This document shows positions 25,232-34,236 of a DNA stretch of 64,000 nt, in pieces (the stretch's first letter is position 1; each line of letters opens with the position of its first letter). This DNA is from JASHPR01 sp963778075. GTDB lineage: Bacteria; Actinomycetota; Actinomycetes; Streptosporangiales; Streptosporangiaceae. The stretch spans positions 1 through 64,000 of the forward strand of contig CAVZTJ010000006.1 of the NCBI GenBank assembly GCA_963778075.1. The letters are read 5' to 3'. The notes below the pieces were generated by a model, which saw nothing but the letters and a program-made list of their open reading frames with translations, did no database searches and had not been told where the DNA came from. Both the position numbers and the translations under genes were made by a program.

Positions 25232-26044
25232 TCAGGCCGCGCCGTGGCGCTCCTGCAGCGCCTTGCGGTACTCCTCGACGACGAGTTCGGTCAGTTCCTC
25301 GACCGACGTGTCACGTGACGGCTTGTCGAAGGTGATCTCGCCCTGCTGCACCAGGTTGACCCGGTCGCAGATCTCGAAAACCTGCCCGTAGTTGTGCGCG
25401 ATGATGATCACAGAGACGTCGCCGCGGCGTTTCAGGTCCCGCACGAGGTCCAGGATCATCGCGCCTTCCTTGACGCCCATCGCCGCCAGCGGCTCGTCCA
25501 GCAGCAGGATCTTCGCGTCCTCGAACACCGCCCGCGCCACAGCGATCGCCTGCCGCTGCCCGCCGGACAGCTGGGCCACGCTGACATTGACCGACGGGAT
25601 GTTCACGCCCATCTCCTCCAGGTGCTCCCTGGCGACCCGGCGCATCTCCCTGTTGTTGAGCAGCGGCCAGTGAAGCTTTTCCCGGTTCAGGAACATGTTG
25701 TGGTACACGCTGAGCCCGGGAATGAGCGCGAGGTCCTGGTAGACGATGTCGATGCCGAGCGAGCGGGCATGCTCGACCGATTTGAGCACGGTCTCCTGGC
25801 CGTTGACGATGATCCGGCCGGTATCCGGCTGCTGGAAGCCGCAGATGGTCTTCATCAGTGTGGACTTGCCCGCGCCGTTGTCGCCGAGCAGGGCCAGCAC
25901 CTCGCCGCGGTTCAGGTGCAGGTTGATGTCGCGCAGCGCGGTCACCGCGCCGAACCGCTTGCTGATGTGCTCGACGCGCAGCACCTCGTCCGGGGCCGGA
26001 CCGTCGCCGGCGGAGGGCTGGGTTCCGGGATCCTGTGCGGTCAT
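25232..26044 (-). CDS. Sugar ABC importer ATP-binding protein (CUT2-type, single domain)
   Basis: 270 residues. Walker A GDNGAGKSTL, signature LSGGQRQAIAVARA, Walker B ILLLDEPLAAMG and H-loop IIIAHNYGQ. CUT2 importers usually have a duplicated 500-residue ATPase; this one has a single domain, as in some actinobacterial xylose/ribose-type systems. ATG 26044 overlaps the permease stop (ATGA). It energises uptake with the permease and binding protein upstream. Confidence 0.92.
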   Translation of the reverse strand: MTAQDPGTQPSAGDGPAPDEVLRVEHISKRFGAVTALRDINLHLNRGEVLALLGDNGAGKSTLMKTICGFQQPDTGRIIVNGQETVLKSVEHARSLGIDIVYQDLALIPGLSVYHNMFLNREKLHWPLLNNREMRRVAREHLEEMGVNIPSVNVSVAQLSGGQRQAIAVARAVFEDAKILLLDEPLAAMGVKEGAMILDLVRDLKRRGDVSVIIIAHNYGQVFEICDRVNLVQQGEITFDKPSRDTSVEELTELVVEEYRKALQERHGAA

Positions 26045-27111
26045 AGCGATCTCCCCGATCCTCGCAGCCGGGCGAGCTGCACGTTTGCGATCATTGCGAC
26101 CAGAATCGCGCCGCCGAAGATGATCGGCAGCGGGTTCGAGCTGACCCCGATGATGTCGAAGCCGTCGGTCAGGGTGGCCAGCACGATCGCGCCGAGGAAC
26201 GCGCCGAGGATCGTGCCCGAGCCGCCCAGCATCGCCGTCCCGCCGATGACGGCGGCGATCACGGCGTAGAACATCGGCTGGTACCCGCCGGCACTCGGGT
26301 CGACGTTGTTGGTGTAGAGAGCCGTCTGGAGGCCGACCAGTGCCCCCATGAAACCCGTGATCATGAAGCAGCCGTACTTGATCCGGCCCACGTTGATGCC
26401 GGCCTCCCGGGCGCCGAGCAGGTTTCCGCCGGCCGAGATCGTGTACAGGCCGAACCGGGTCCGGGTGAGCACCAGGTGGAAGATCAGGACCAGGACCACC
26501 GCCCAGACGAACGGCGCCCACTGCCATGGGTTTCCGGGAACGCCGAGCCACTTGCCGGCGCTCAGGACGGTCGGCGGGGTCGGCGACGGCTCGGCGTGCG
26601 AGAAGGTCAGGGCCATCCCCTGCATGACGAACCCGGTGCCGATCGTGGTGATGAACGAGGGGACGCCCAGGGTAACCGTGATGAACCCGTTCACCCAGCC
26701 GGCCACCACGCCGGCCAGCAGCCCGAGGATGATGGCCAGGAACGCGGGCACGTGATAGTAGGCGGTCGCGTACAGCGTCACGAACGGCGCGAGCGTGTAG
26801 ATGAACCCGACCGACAGGTCGATCTCGCCGCAGATCAGCAGCAGCACCTCGCCGATCGCGATGATCGCGATCGGCGCCATGATCTCCGACAGCAGGTCGA
26901 CCGCGTTCGTCTCGGTGACGAACGTAGAGCCGTGCGTGAGCCCGAAGTACAGCAGCAGCGCGACCGTGACCACCAGAACCGTGGCCTCGCGCTGCCTGGC
27001 GAACACACCAAGACCGCCCGCAAAAATCTGCCCGCGGCTGTTCCTACCGCCGCCGCTGCCGGACCCCAGACCGCCGAGGACCTTGCCACCTGACTCGACT
27101 GTGCCGCTCAC
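26041..27111 (-). CDS. Sugar ABC importer permease (RbsC/XylH-like)
   Basis: About 356 residues from GTG 27111, which has a full GGAGGTGA ribosome site. Around ten transmembrane helices. Family hallmarks: LLLICGEIDLSVGFIY (near helix 3), GWVNGFITVTLGVPSFITT and AVIGGTAMLGGSGTILGAF. The 40-residue cytosolic start is Gly-rich. It forms the channel for a pentose- or hexose-type sugar; the substrate is not set by sequence. Confidence 0.92.
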   Translation of the reverse strand: MSGTVESGGKVLGGLGSGSGGGRNSRGQIFAGGLGVFARQREATVLVVTVALLLYFGLTHGSTFVTETNAVDLLSEIMAPIAIIAIGEVLLLICGEIDLSVGFIYTLAPFVTLYATAYYHVPAFLAIILGLLAGVVAGWVNGFITVTLGVPSFITTIGTGFVMQGMALTFSHAEPSPTPPTVLSAGKWLGVPGNPWQWAPFVWAVVLVLIFHLVLTRTRFGLYTISAGGNLLGAREAGINVGRIKYGCFMITGFMGALVGLQTALYTNNVDPSAGGYQPMFYAVIAAVIGGTAMLGGSGTILGAFLGAIVLATLTDGFDIIGVSSNPLPIIFGGAILVAMIANVQLARLRGSGRSL

Positions 27112-27230
27112 GTCACCTCCAGGGGCTTTGTGCCCGCTCAAACCGGAGACGGGCGACCGGCCTGTCGCCCAGGCACGGTCGCCCGCCGCCGACTTGTCCA
27201 TTTATACCCAGGACTCGCCCCGGGCTGCTC

Positions 27231-28397
27231 TCAGGTGCTGGTGGTTGCCGGCGGGTTGCTGATCGCGCCGGAGGGCCGCGGCAGGTACTTCTGCGCGGTC
27301 GTGGAGCCCTGGAACCTGCTGGCCAGGTTGTACTCGGCCAGGTTGCTCTTCGTGATGAAGGACAGGCCGGTGTCGGTGTCGGACGGGACGAGCGTCCCGC
27401 CGGAGATGTTGTACAGGTACAGGTAGATCGTGGGCAGGAATCCCTGCAGGTACGGGTCCTGGTAGATGGTGAAGCCGGTGGTGCCCGCCTTGATGTTGGT
27501 CAGCGTCTGCGGGACCGTGTCGAAGCCGCCGTTCGGCAGGTGCGACATCCCGGTTTCGGACAGCGCCTGCGCCAGGAACGAGGTTGACGTCGAGTCCACG
27601 GCGAACGCGCCCTTGACGCTCTTGTGCGCGAGCAGGTACGCCTTCTCGTTCGCCAGGATCGTGGCCGGGACCGTGGTCGTCGTGATCTCGGCCACCTTGT
27701 AGCCCAGCGGGCTGAGGATCGCGTTGGCGCCGTCAAAGCGGGGCTGGATGTTCGCCGTCCCGGGAGTCTCGATGAAGATCGCGATCTCACCCGGCGTCGG
27801 GACCAGCGACTTGATCCGCTCGCCGAGCTGCTGCCCAGAGGTGAACAGCGCCTGACCGACGTACGCCAGCCGGTTGCAGCCGATGTCCGCCACCCCGGTC
27901 TTGCTGACCACCCCGTCGGCGTTGTAGCTGAGCACCGGAATGCCCGCGCTCATCGCGTTCCCCACCGGGGTGGTGAACGAGCTGGAGTTGATCAGCGTGG
28001 TCGCGATGCCGGCCGCCTTCGCCGATACCGCGGCGTTGATCTGCGCGACCATCTGTGAGGCGACCGAGTTCGTCGAGCCGGTCCACTTGGGCGTGGGCAG
28101 GCCGAGTATCGCGGCGGCGTCGGCGAAGCCGTACTGGGTCGGCGTGAAGAAGGTGTTCGTGGTGACGTGGTTGACGAACCAGAACTGCCAGGCCGGCGTC
28201 TTCGGGAAGTTCCCCGCCGTGTCCTTGGCGGCGGCGCTCGCGGGACTGCTCGACGAGCTGCACGCCGCCAGCAGCGCGGAAGCCGCCGCCGTCGCGCTGA
28301 CCAGGCCGGTGCCCTTGAGCAGCTTCCGGCGCGACGGCCCATCTTTCATGTTGAGGGTTTCGATCGCTTCATCGACCTTGGGGTCGACTCTGTCCAT
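27231..28397 (-). CDS. Sugar ABC importer substrate-binding lipoprotein
   Basis: 388 residues. Twin-arginine signal SRRKLLKG followed by a lipobox LLAAC (Cys near residue 46), so probably a Tat-exported lipoprotein. The mature part is a Peripla_BP_4 (ribose-binding-like) fold with Trp/Phe-rich WQFWFVNHVTTNTFF near its start. ATG 28397 has GGAGG 6 nt upstream. First gene of the importer operon; a LacI-type operator lies 258 nt upstream. Confidence 0.9.
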   Translation of the reverse strand: MDRVDPKVDEAIETLNMKDGPSRRKLLKGTGLVSATAAASALLAACSSSSSPASAAAKDTAGNFPKTPAWQFWFVNHVTTNTFFTPTQYGFADAAAILGLPTPKWTGSTNSVASQMVAQINAAVSAKAAGIATTLINSSSFTTPVGNAMSAGIPVLSYNADGVVSKTGVADIGCNRLAYVGQALFTSGQQLGERIKSLVPTPGEIAIFIETPGTANIQPRFDGANAILSPLGYKVAEITTTTVPATILANEKAYLLAHKSVKGAFAVDSTSTSFLAQALSETGMSHLPNGGFDTVPQTLTNIKAGTTGFTIYQDPYLQGFLPTIYLYLYNISGGTLVPSDTDTGLSFITKSNLAEYNLASRFQGSTTAQKYLPRPSGAISNPPATTST

Positions 28398-28400
28398 CAC

Positions 28401-29467
28401 GGGCCTCCATCATTTCCAAGCGGCGGCGGGAATGCGCCGCCGATTTGCGCCGGGCGGGCACCATGCTCCCCGGTCGCTATGCCTGCTCTCGAGTCCTGAG
28501 ATCCCTGTTCGAAGGGGGTCCTGCCATAGGCGGAACGGCAGGCGACCGCTCGATCCCGGGGGATCGCGACGTCGCCCATGCCCACCTGACTCCAGTTCTC
28601 AGGGCCGCTCACCTGTGGAGCGGCACGGGTTCGGCGGCCGATGGTTTCGACCGATGTGAGCGCTAACATCCGAGATGCTGTCGCGCCTGACGAGGCCATA
28701 AGCTAGAACACGTTGACTTGCCCGTCAATGATCGGCTGATACCAGACGCACAACTGTGATCTGCCTTCGCCCGGTGGTCTGCGGCCTGAACAAGGCAGGA
28801 ATTCTTCATCGCAGCACTTCAATGGAAGCTCCCATTCGGGACGCGGTCCGATGCCAGGCTGGCCGCGCTGAAGGCTAATGTTGCCGCGCACGCGTGACCA
28901 GATGTGCATGTGTGCACAGTGTGCCCGCTTCTGGGTACTTAGGCGAGCCTTAGCGCCGTAAAGAATGCGTAACGCTGTTCATTAGCCACTCCGAGTTACG
29001 TCAGTCGGTTGCCCCTCGCCTGCCAGTCCAATGCGCACTGGTCTATACGAGGTGTCGTGCATCGTATCTCATATACGACCGCAGCGGGAATAGGCGCCGA
29101 CTCGCCGGTTTCGTCGGCCCGGCCGACATGACAGTCCCCCGCTTGCCCGCGGCACCCGAGGCCCCGGAAGTGACCGGCATGAAAATCAGATGCTCTAGCG
29201 AGCCCTTGCTGGGATGCGGTTGGGGCTGACAGGACCAGTGGTGCAGCACGGAGCGCTTCAGACTCGCCTGGTGGGGCTGCGGGCGTGCCGGCCCGGCAGA
29301 TCTCGCGCTGGAGCCACGGAAAAGCCGAAATCTTTTGAAAAAAAGGCGTGCTGGGTCTCGTCACGGCCAAGGTCACGGCGAGACCATCTCCGGGGAGAGC
29401 GGGACTGGCGCGGGCGGGTCAGGCAGTGCTGTGCGTCGCAGCGCCGCCCGCCGTGAGGAGGGGCGCC
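28401..29467. other. 1.07-kb divergent control region of the glucan/sugar locus
   Basis: No gene seen. It separates the importer operon (minus) from the glucodextranase gene (plus) and is clearly AT-richer than its surroundings. Visible elements are the LacI-type operator at 28655-28668, TGTGCATGTGTGCACA near 28904, GCGTAACGC near 28970, and an inverted repeat TCGTAT-N5-ATACGA at 29062-29078 with another TATACGA at 29044. Several regulators probably act here. Confidence 0.55.
28655..28668. promoter_or_regulatory. LacI-family operator
   Basis: TGTGAGCGCTAACA differs at one base from a perfect TGTTAGCGCTAACA palindrome, the type bound by actinobacterial LacI sugar regulators. Flanking A and T extend the symmetry to 16 bp. 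No LacI gene is in the window, so the regulator is encoded elsewhere. Confidence 0.6.
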
Positions 29468-32400
29468 ATGAGGAGATCCCGGCGGATGCTGCTGACGGCG
29501 GCGGTCACGGCCTTGCTCCCGGCCGCGGCCTTGCTGAGTTCCGGGTTAACCGCCCCAGCCACCGCAGCATCGCTGCCCACCCTGGCGCAGGCCTTCAACA
29601 ACGTCGGCATCACGTCCCCGTCGCATACCGCGGCCGGGAACTACGACGGCATCGGCGACTCGTTCTCCGCCTCCGGCCTGGCTGAGGACGCGCTCGTGCC
29701 CGGCCAGTCGCTGCTGCATGACGGCATGACGATCACGTGGCCCGACGTCGCGCCCGGCGACCCGGACAACGTGGTCGCTGACGGCCAGACGATCGCGCTG
29801 GCCGGGACCGGATCCGTGCTCGGCGTCATCGGCGCCTCCGCGTACGGCAGCAGCACCGGAACGTTCACCGTCGGCTACTCCGACGGCACCAGCAGCACTG
29901 CCACGGTCACGCTCGCCGACTGGGTCGACACCAGCGCCGCCTCGGGCACCGACCTGCTGGCCACCACGGCGGGCTGGAACCCCGGCGGCAGCACGCCGGT
30001 CAGCCTGTTCTACGCGGCGATCCCGCTGACCTCGGGCAAGCAGGTCACCTCCGTCACGCTGCCCACCGTCAGCTCGGGCGTCGGCAAGAACGTATCGGCC
30101 ATGCACGTCTTCAGCCTCACGATCGGCTCCCCGGCCGCCGAGGCCGCCGGCGCGCCCGGCGCCGCCTCCTACTACGACGAGGCACGCAAGGACTGCGTGG
30201 GCACCGCCGCCGACACCGCGTCCAAGGCCTGGTACACGGTCGCGGACGGCACCCTGTCCGACGTCTACGCCCCGACGATCGACAACACCGACGTCAAGAG
30301 CCTGGACCCGATCGTGACCGGGCCCGGCTTCACGGCGCTGCAGCCGCGCGACATGACCTACTCGGTCGCCTCGCTGGATTCCACCGGCATGGCCTGCCAG
30401 ATCACCGCGCTGGACGCGGCGCACGACTTCAAGCTGGTCACCGACTTCATCACCGACCCGTCCGCCGAGGCGGTGGTGATGCGGATCAGCCTGGTACCGC
30501 TGCCCGGCGCCCCGTCCGGCCTGTCCGCCTATCTGCGGTTCAACCCGCTGCTGAACGGGCACGCCGGCGGCGGCACCGACAACGCGGGCGGCGAGTCGGC
30601 GACGATCGTCTCCACCCCGCGCGGGCCGATTCCGCTCTCCTACTCGACCAACTCGTTCACCGAGGCAGTGAACCGCAGCTATGCCACGCCGATCTACGCG
30701 GCGCTGGCCGCCGACTCCCCGTTCAAGGCTGTCGAAACGGGTTTCGAGGGGAGCCCGAGCGACGGCCTTACTCAACTGGATTCCTCCAGAACGCTGAGCC
30801 CCGGGGTACCCGACGCGAGCAACGGCAATGTGGTGCAGACCGTCGAGCTGAACATGTCCGCCGGCTCGGCCACCGTCGCGCTCGGCTTCGGCGGCAGCGA
30901 GCGCGGCGCGGTCGGTACCGCGCTGGCCGCGTCGGCGGCGCCGTTCGCCGCGACCTACGCCGCCTACCGGGCGGGCTGGCGGGCCTACGACGCCCGGCTG
31001 CTGCCACCCGGCGGCGCGGGCAAGCACGCGCCGGTGAGCGCGAAGGACGCTGCCGCTTACTGGCTGAGCGCGAACGTGCTCAAGGCCAGCGAGGACAAGA
31101 CGTTCCCGGGCGCGACCGCCGCGTCGCTGGCCAGCCCGTGGGGGCAGGCGGTGCCGGCCGGGCAGACCGCGAGCGACGGGCTTGCGCCGTACTTCGGCTC
31201 CTACCGTGAGGTGTTCCCGCGGGACGCCTACGAGACGTTCACCGGGTTCCTCACCGACGGCGACCTGGCCACGGCACGGCAGATCGTCACGTACATGTTT
31301 GACGATATGCAGCTGCCGAACGGCTCGTTCCCGCGCAACGGGCTGCTCAACGGGAAGGCCGCGCCGGACACCGGCGGGCTGCAGCTCGACGAGGCCGCCG
31401 ACCCGATCCTCGAGGCGTGGCAGGCGGGCCTCGCGGGCGACCGCTCGCTGTACCTGAACCACATCAGGCCCGCGGCGGACTTCCTGGCCGCGAACGGGCC
31501 GGCCGACGGGGTCGAGCGCTGGGAGGAGCAGACCGGGTTCTCGCCGTCGACGATGGCGGACGAGGTGGCCGGCCTGGTCGCCGCGGCGGCGATCGCGCGC
31601 GTGCAGGGCGACGCGGCGTCGCAGCGGCTGTTCCTGGCCACGGCGGACAACTTCCGGCGGCTGATCCTGACCACGACCGTCACCGACAACGGGCCGCTGT
31701 CGTCGCAGCCGTACTTCATCCGGGTGGACAAGACCGGGAACCCCGACCAGGCGTATGACTACACGCTCGGCAACGGCGACCCGACCAGCTACGACCAGCG
31801 GGCCGTGGTGGACCAGGGCTTCCTCGAGCTGGTCCGGCTCGGCGAGCTGCCGGCCAGCTCGCCGCTGGTCTCGAACTCGCTGAAGGTGACCGGCGCCGCG
31901 ATCAGCGCGCCAACCCCGTCAGGGACTGGGATCATGCGCTACAACGGCGACGGCTACGGCGACTGTGAGCTCTCGGTATTCGAGGACTGCCAGGTCAACG
32001 GGCAGCCGTGGGCCACGACCGACGAGGGTACCGGGCACCCGTGGCCGGTGCTGTCCGGAGAGAACGGCGAGTACCAGATCCTGGCCGGCGAATCCTCGGC
32101 GCTCGGTGCGGACCTGTCCTTGATGCTGAACTCGGCGTCGGGTGTCGGCCTGGTCCCCGAGCAGGTGTGGAACTACCCCGATGTGCCGGCCTCGCCGTAC
32201 GGCTCCGACCCTTCAACCGCGTCGATCGGGTTCACCGACGGGCAGGCGGACGGCTCGGCGGCGCCGCTGACCTGGGCGCAGGCGCAGCTGCTGCGGCTGA
32301 TCTCGGACCAGGCGGCGGGCAGGCTGCTGGAGCAGCCGTCGATCGTCGCCGCGCGGTATGAATCCAGGCCGCCTGCTGCGGCGCCGCTGACGGTGACCGC

Positions 32401-33502
32401 GCCGCTGTCGGTGTCCGGCGGGAACGTGCCAGCCAACCTGACCCGGCCCACCGTGGTTGTGAACGCCGCGACCACGACCGTGACCGGCACCACCTCACCC
32501 AGGGCGACGGTGGACGTCGCGGTCAGCGGGACCGCGGCGGGCGCTGCCGCGCCGGCGACGACGATCACGACGGCCACCGCCGGGTCGTCCGGGGCGTTCT
32601 CGGTGCCGGTCAGCCTCCAGCCGGGCACCGACTCCATCGAGGTCGCGACCACGGCCGGGGGCGCCACGAACGAGGCCATCTTCAGCGTCGTGTCCGTGCC
32701 CGGCACCGTCGTGCTCAGCGCGGCGGCCGCCCCCGGCGGCGGCAACGGCCCGGGCAGCTACGCGTACCCGACCGCCACGAACTCCGACGGCTCGCCGGTG
32801 TTCGCGCCGGACTCGTTCCGGCTGAACGGCCTCAGCGTCGTCGAGGGAACCAGCACCGTCACGTTCGAGGTCGGGATCGCCAACCTGCAGTCCACGTTCG
32901 GGTCGCTCGACGGTGCGCAGCTCATCGACCTTTACATCCACGCGCCGTCCGGCAGCGTTCCCGCCGGCGAGACGCAGTCGACCGCGGCGGCCGGCGCGTG
33001 GAATTACTCGATCGCGCCCGCGGACGCCTGGAACCAGCTCATCGAGGTCGACGGGTTCGGCACCGACGACTGGGTTACCCCGGCCAGCGCGACCTCCGGG
33101 CTGTCCGGGTCGTCCAGCGTCGGGACCCCGCAGGTCTCGGTCATCCAGCTCGCGCCGGCCGCGTCCGGCGAGACGCCGGGCCTGGTCACGATCACCGTGC
33201 CCACGGCGCAGCTCGGCACCCCCGCTGCCGGGTGGACGTTCACGGTGACGCTCACCGGCCAGGACGGGTTCGGCAACGACGACGCGCGCACGTTCACCGC
33301 CACGCCCGGCGCCTACACGTTCGGGGTCTGCTCGGCCGCGGTGGCCGCCGAGTCGTCGCCGCCCGCGATCTGCTCCTACAACCCGGCGAACGTGCCGATC
33401 GTGATGGACACGCTCCCGCCCACCTCGGTGAACGTGCAGACCGAGCTGGACCCGACCGTGAACACCTCCGGCGTCATCCTGCAGGGCGTGACGGTCCCGT
33501 GA
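29468..33502 (+). CDS. Secreted multidomain GH15 glucodextranase/glucoamylase-like enzyme
   Basis: 1344 residues. Signal peptide about 1-33 (RRMLLTAAVTALLPAAALLSS). Domains: beta-sandwich (about 35-210), Glucodextranase_N-like domain (about 225-490), GH15 (alpha/alpha)6 catalytic domain (about 500-960), then a C-terminal glucodextranase-associated beta region (about 975-1344). Putative catalytic Glu residues are near 685 in ERWEEQTGFSPSTMADE and near 864 in PWPVLSGENGEY, with FPRDAYET forming the substrate subsite. It releases glucose from alpha-glucans outside the cell. ATG 29468 follows GAGGAGGGG; upstream in-frame starts would destroy the signal peptide. Its stop overlaps a methyltransferase remnant. 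Confidence 0.9.
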   Translation: MRRSRRMLLTAAVTALLPAAALLSSGLTAPATAASLPTLAQAFNNVGITSPSHTAAGNYDGIGDSFSASGLAEDALVPGQSLLHDGMTITWPDVAPGDPDNVVADGQTIALAGTGSVLGVIGASAYGSSTGTFTVGYSDGTSSTATVTLADWVDTSAASGTDLLATTAGWNPGGSTPVSLFYAAIPLTSGKQVTSVTLPTVSSGVGKNVSAMHVFSLTIGSPAAEAAGAPGAASYYDEARKDCVGTAADTASKAWYTVADGTLSDVYAPTIDNTDVKSLDPIVTGPGFTALQPRDMTYSVASLDSTGMACQITALDAAHDFKLVTDFITDPSAEAVVMRISLVPLPGAPSGLSAYLRFNPLLNGHAGGGTDNAGGESATIVSTPRGPIPLSYSTNSFTEAVNRSYATPIYAALAADSPFKAVETGFEGSPSDGLTQLDSSRTLSPGVPDASNGNVVQTVELNMSAGSATVALGFGGSERGAVGTALAASAAPFAATYAAYRAGWRAYDARLLPPGGAGKHAPVSAKDAAAYWLSANVLKASEDKTFPGATAASLASPWGQAVPAGQTASDGLAPYFGSYREVFPRDAYETFTGFLTDGDLATARQIVTYMFDDMQLPNGSFPRNGLLNGKAAPDTGGLQLDEAADPILEAWQAGLAGDRSLYLNHIRPAADFLAANGPADGVERWEEQTGFSPSTMADEVAGLVAAAAIARVQGDAASQRLFLATADNFRRLILTTTVTDNGPLSSQPYFIRVDKTGNPDQAYDYTLGNGDPTSYDQRAVVDQGFLELVRLGELPASSPLVSNSLKVTGAAISAPTPSGTGIMRYNGDGYGDCELSVFEDCQVNGQPWATTDEGTGHPWPVLSGENGEYQILAGESSALGADLSLMLNSASGVGLVPEQVWNYPDVPASPYGSDPSTASIGFTDGQADGSAAPLTWAQAQLLRLISDQAAGRLLEQPSIVAARYESRPPAAAPLTVTAPLSVSGGNVPANLTRPTVVVNAATTTVTGTTSPRATVDVAVSGTAAGAAAPATTITTATAGSSGAFSVPVSLQPGTDSIEVATTAGGATNEAIFSVVSVPGTVVLSAAAAPGGGNGPGSYAYPTATNSDGSPVFAPDSFRLNGLSVVEGTSTVTFEVGIANLQSTFGSLDGAQLIDLYIHAPSGSVPAGETQSTAAAGAWNYSIAPADAWNQLIEVDGFGTDDWVTPASATSGLSGSSSVGTPQVSVIQLAPAASGETPGLVTITVPTAQLGTPAAGWTFTVTLTGQDGFGNDDARTFTATPGAYTFGVCSAAVAAESSPPAICSYNPANVPIVMDTLPPTSVNVQTELDPTVNTSGVILQGVTVP

Positions 33503-33600
33503 CGGCCGGGCAGAGGCCGCGAGCGCGCGATGACGCGCTCGACACGGGCGAGCCGCACATCGCGCGCGTCTATGACTACTGGCTGGGCTGCCGGGGGTAA
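33499..33600 (+). pseudogene. 5' remnant of a DUF574-type SAM-dependent methyltransferase
   Basis: GTG 33499 overlaps the preceding stop (GTGA). The 33-residue product contains DTGEPHIARVYDYWLG, very close to the start of actinomycete DUF574 (Methyltransf_19) proteins, usually DTSxPHPARVYDYxLGG. It stops at 33598-33600 and the rest of the domain is absent downstream. Confidence 0.65.
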
Positions 33601-33613
33601 GGCTGGTTGCTGT

Positions 33614-33808
33614 TCACTGCTGTCTCTCGAACTGCTCGATCTGCTGTCGCAACCCTTGCGGGTTATCGTCGTGGACCATCACCGGGGGTATCGCGCCCTT
33701 CAAGCGCGCGTGCCACTGGCGGTTGACGATGCCAACCCACGCTTCCCATTCCGGGTAATCCTGCATGAGTCTCCGCGCTTCCGGTAAGTAGTTCGCTTCG
33801 GCCGCCAT
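33614..33808 (-). CDS. Small hypothetical protein
   Basis: 64 residues from ATG 33808 (GTG 33820 is possible). Sequence features: YLPEARRLMQDYPEWEAWVGI, then RQWHARLKG and VMVHDDNPQGLRQQIEQFE. Short actinobacterial proteins of this kind, with Trp-rich strands and a closing helix, are common beside xenobiotic- or GntR-type regulators, but I cannot name the family. It is divergent from the broken GntR gene. Confidence 0.55.
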   Translation of the reverse strand: MAAEANYLPEARRLMQDYPEWEAWVGIVNRQWHARLKGAIPPVMVHDDNPQGLRQQIEQFERQQ

Positions 33809-33922
33809 GATCCCTGTCACCTTGTCCGCGTGATCTGCGATGTAAACACACTACTACGCATGCCGACGCAGCATACGGGGTAAACGCATGATCGTGGCTG
33901 CGCACACGGTGATCATGAGGGC

Positions 33923-34140
33923 ATGGGCAGACCGGCCGAGCGGCCGAGCGTTCGCGTCCTTAAGGACCTGCGGCGCAGGCTGGACGCTGGCGAATGGGAG
34001 GCTGGTGCACAAATGCCGACGACCCGTCAGCTTGCCGGCCACTACCGGTGTCAACTAGGACTGTGCACAACGCGTATCGCGTCCTGGCCGAAGAGGGATT
34101 GATCGTGATCACGCCAGGCTGGGGAACACACCGCGCCTGA
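33923..34140 (+). pseudogene. GntR-type winged-helix regulator with a one-base frameshift
   Basis: The first frame gives MGRPAERPSVRVLKDLRRR and QMPTTRQLAGHYR. One base short near 34048, the protein continues in the next frame as STRTVHNAYRVLAEEGLI VITPGWGTHRA with TGA at 34138-34140. Joined, it is a complete GntR helix-turn-helix domain of 73 residues. A deletion of one G after CGG would explain it. The upstream region has ATGATC and GATCAT half-sites that may have been its own operator. Confidence 0.7.
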
Positions 34141-34183
34141 CTGCTCAACTACGGAGGGGTGGACCGGAAACCGTTGCAAGTCC

Positions 34184-34217
34184 CGCCGGCCGCCCCGTCT
34201 GGGTGGGGCGGCCGGCG
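34184..34217. terminator. 13-bp-stem hairpin downstream of two converging genes
   Basis: CGCCGGCCGCCCC (34184-34196) pairs perfectly with GGGGCGGCCGGCG (34205-34217) around an 8-nt loop. It lies between the GntR remnant (plus) and the end of the broken glucoamylase gene (minus), so it can serve both. No T-run. Confidence 0.65.
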
Positions 34218-34236
34218 AGACGCCCGAGCGCCCGTG

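Noticed and set aside
29546..31462. 638-residue frame antisense to the glucodextranase gene
   Set aside because: Arg/Gly/Val-rich shadow with no motif; the plus strand has clear GH15 domains.
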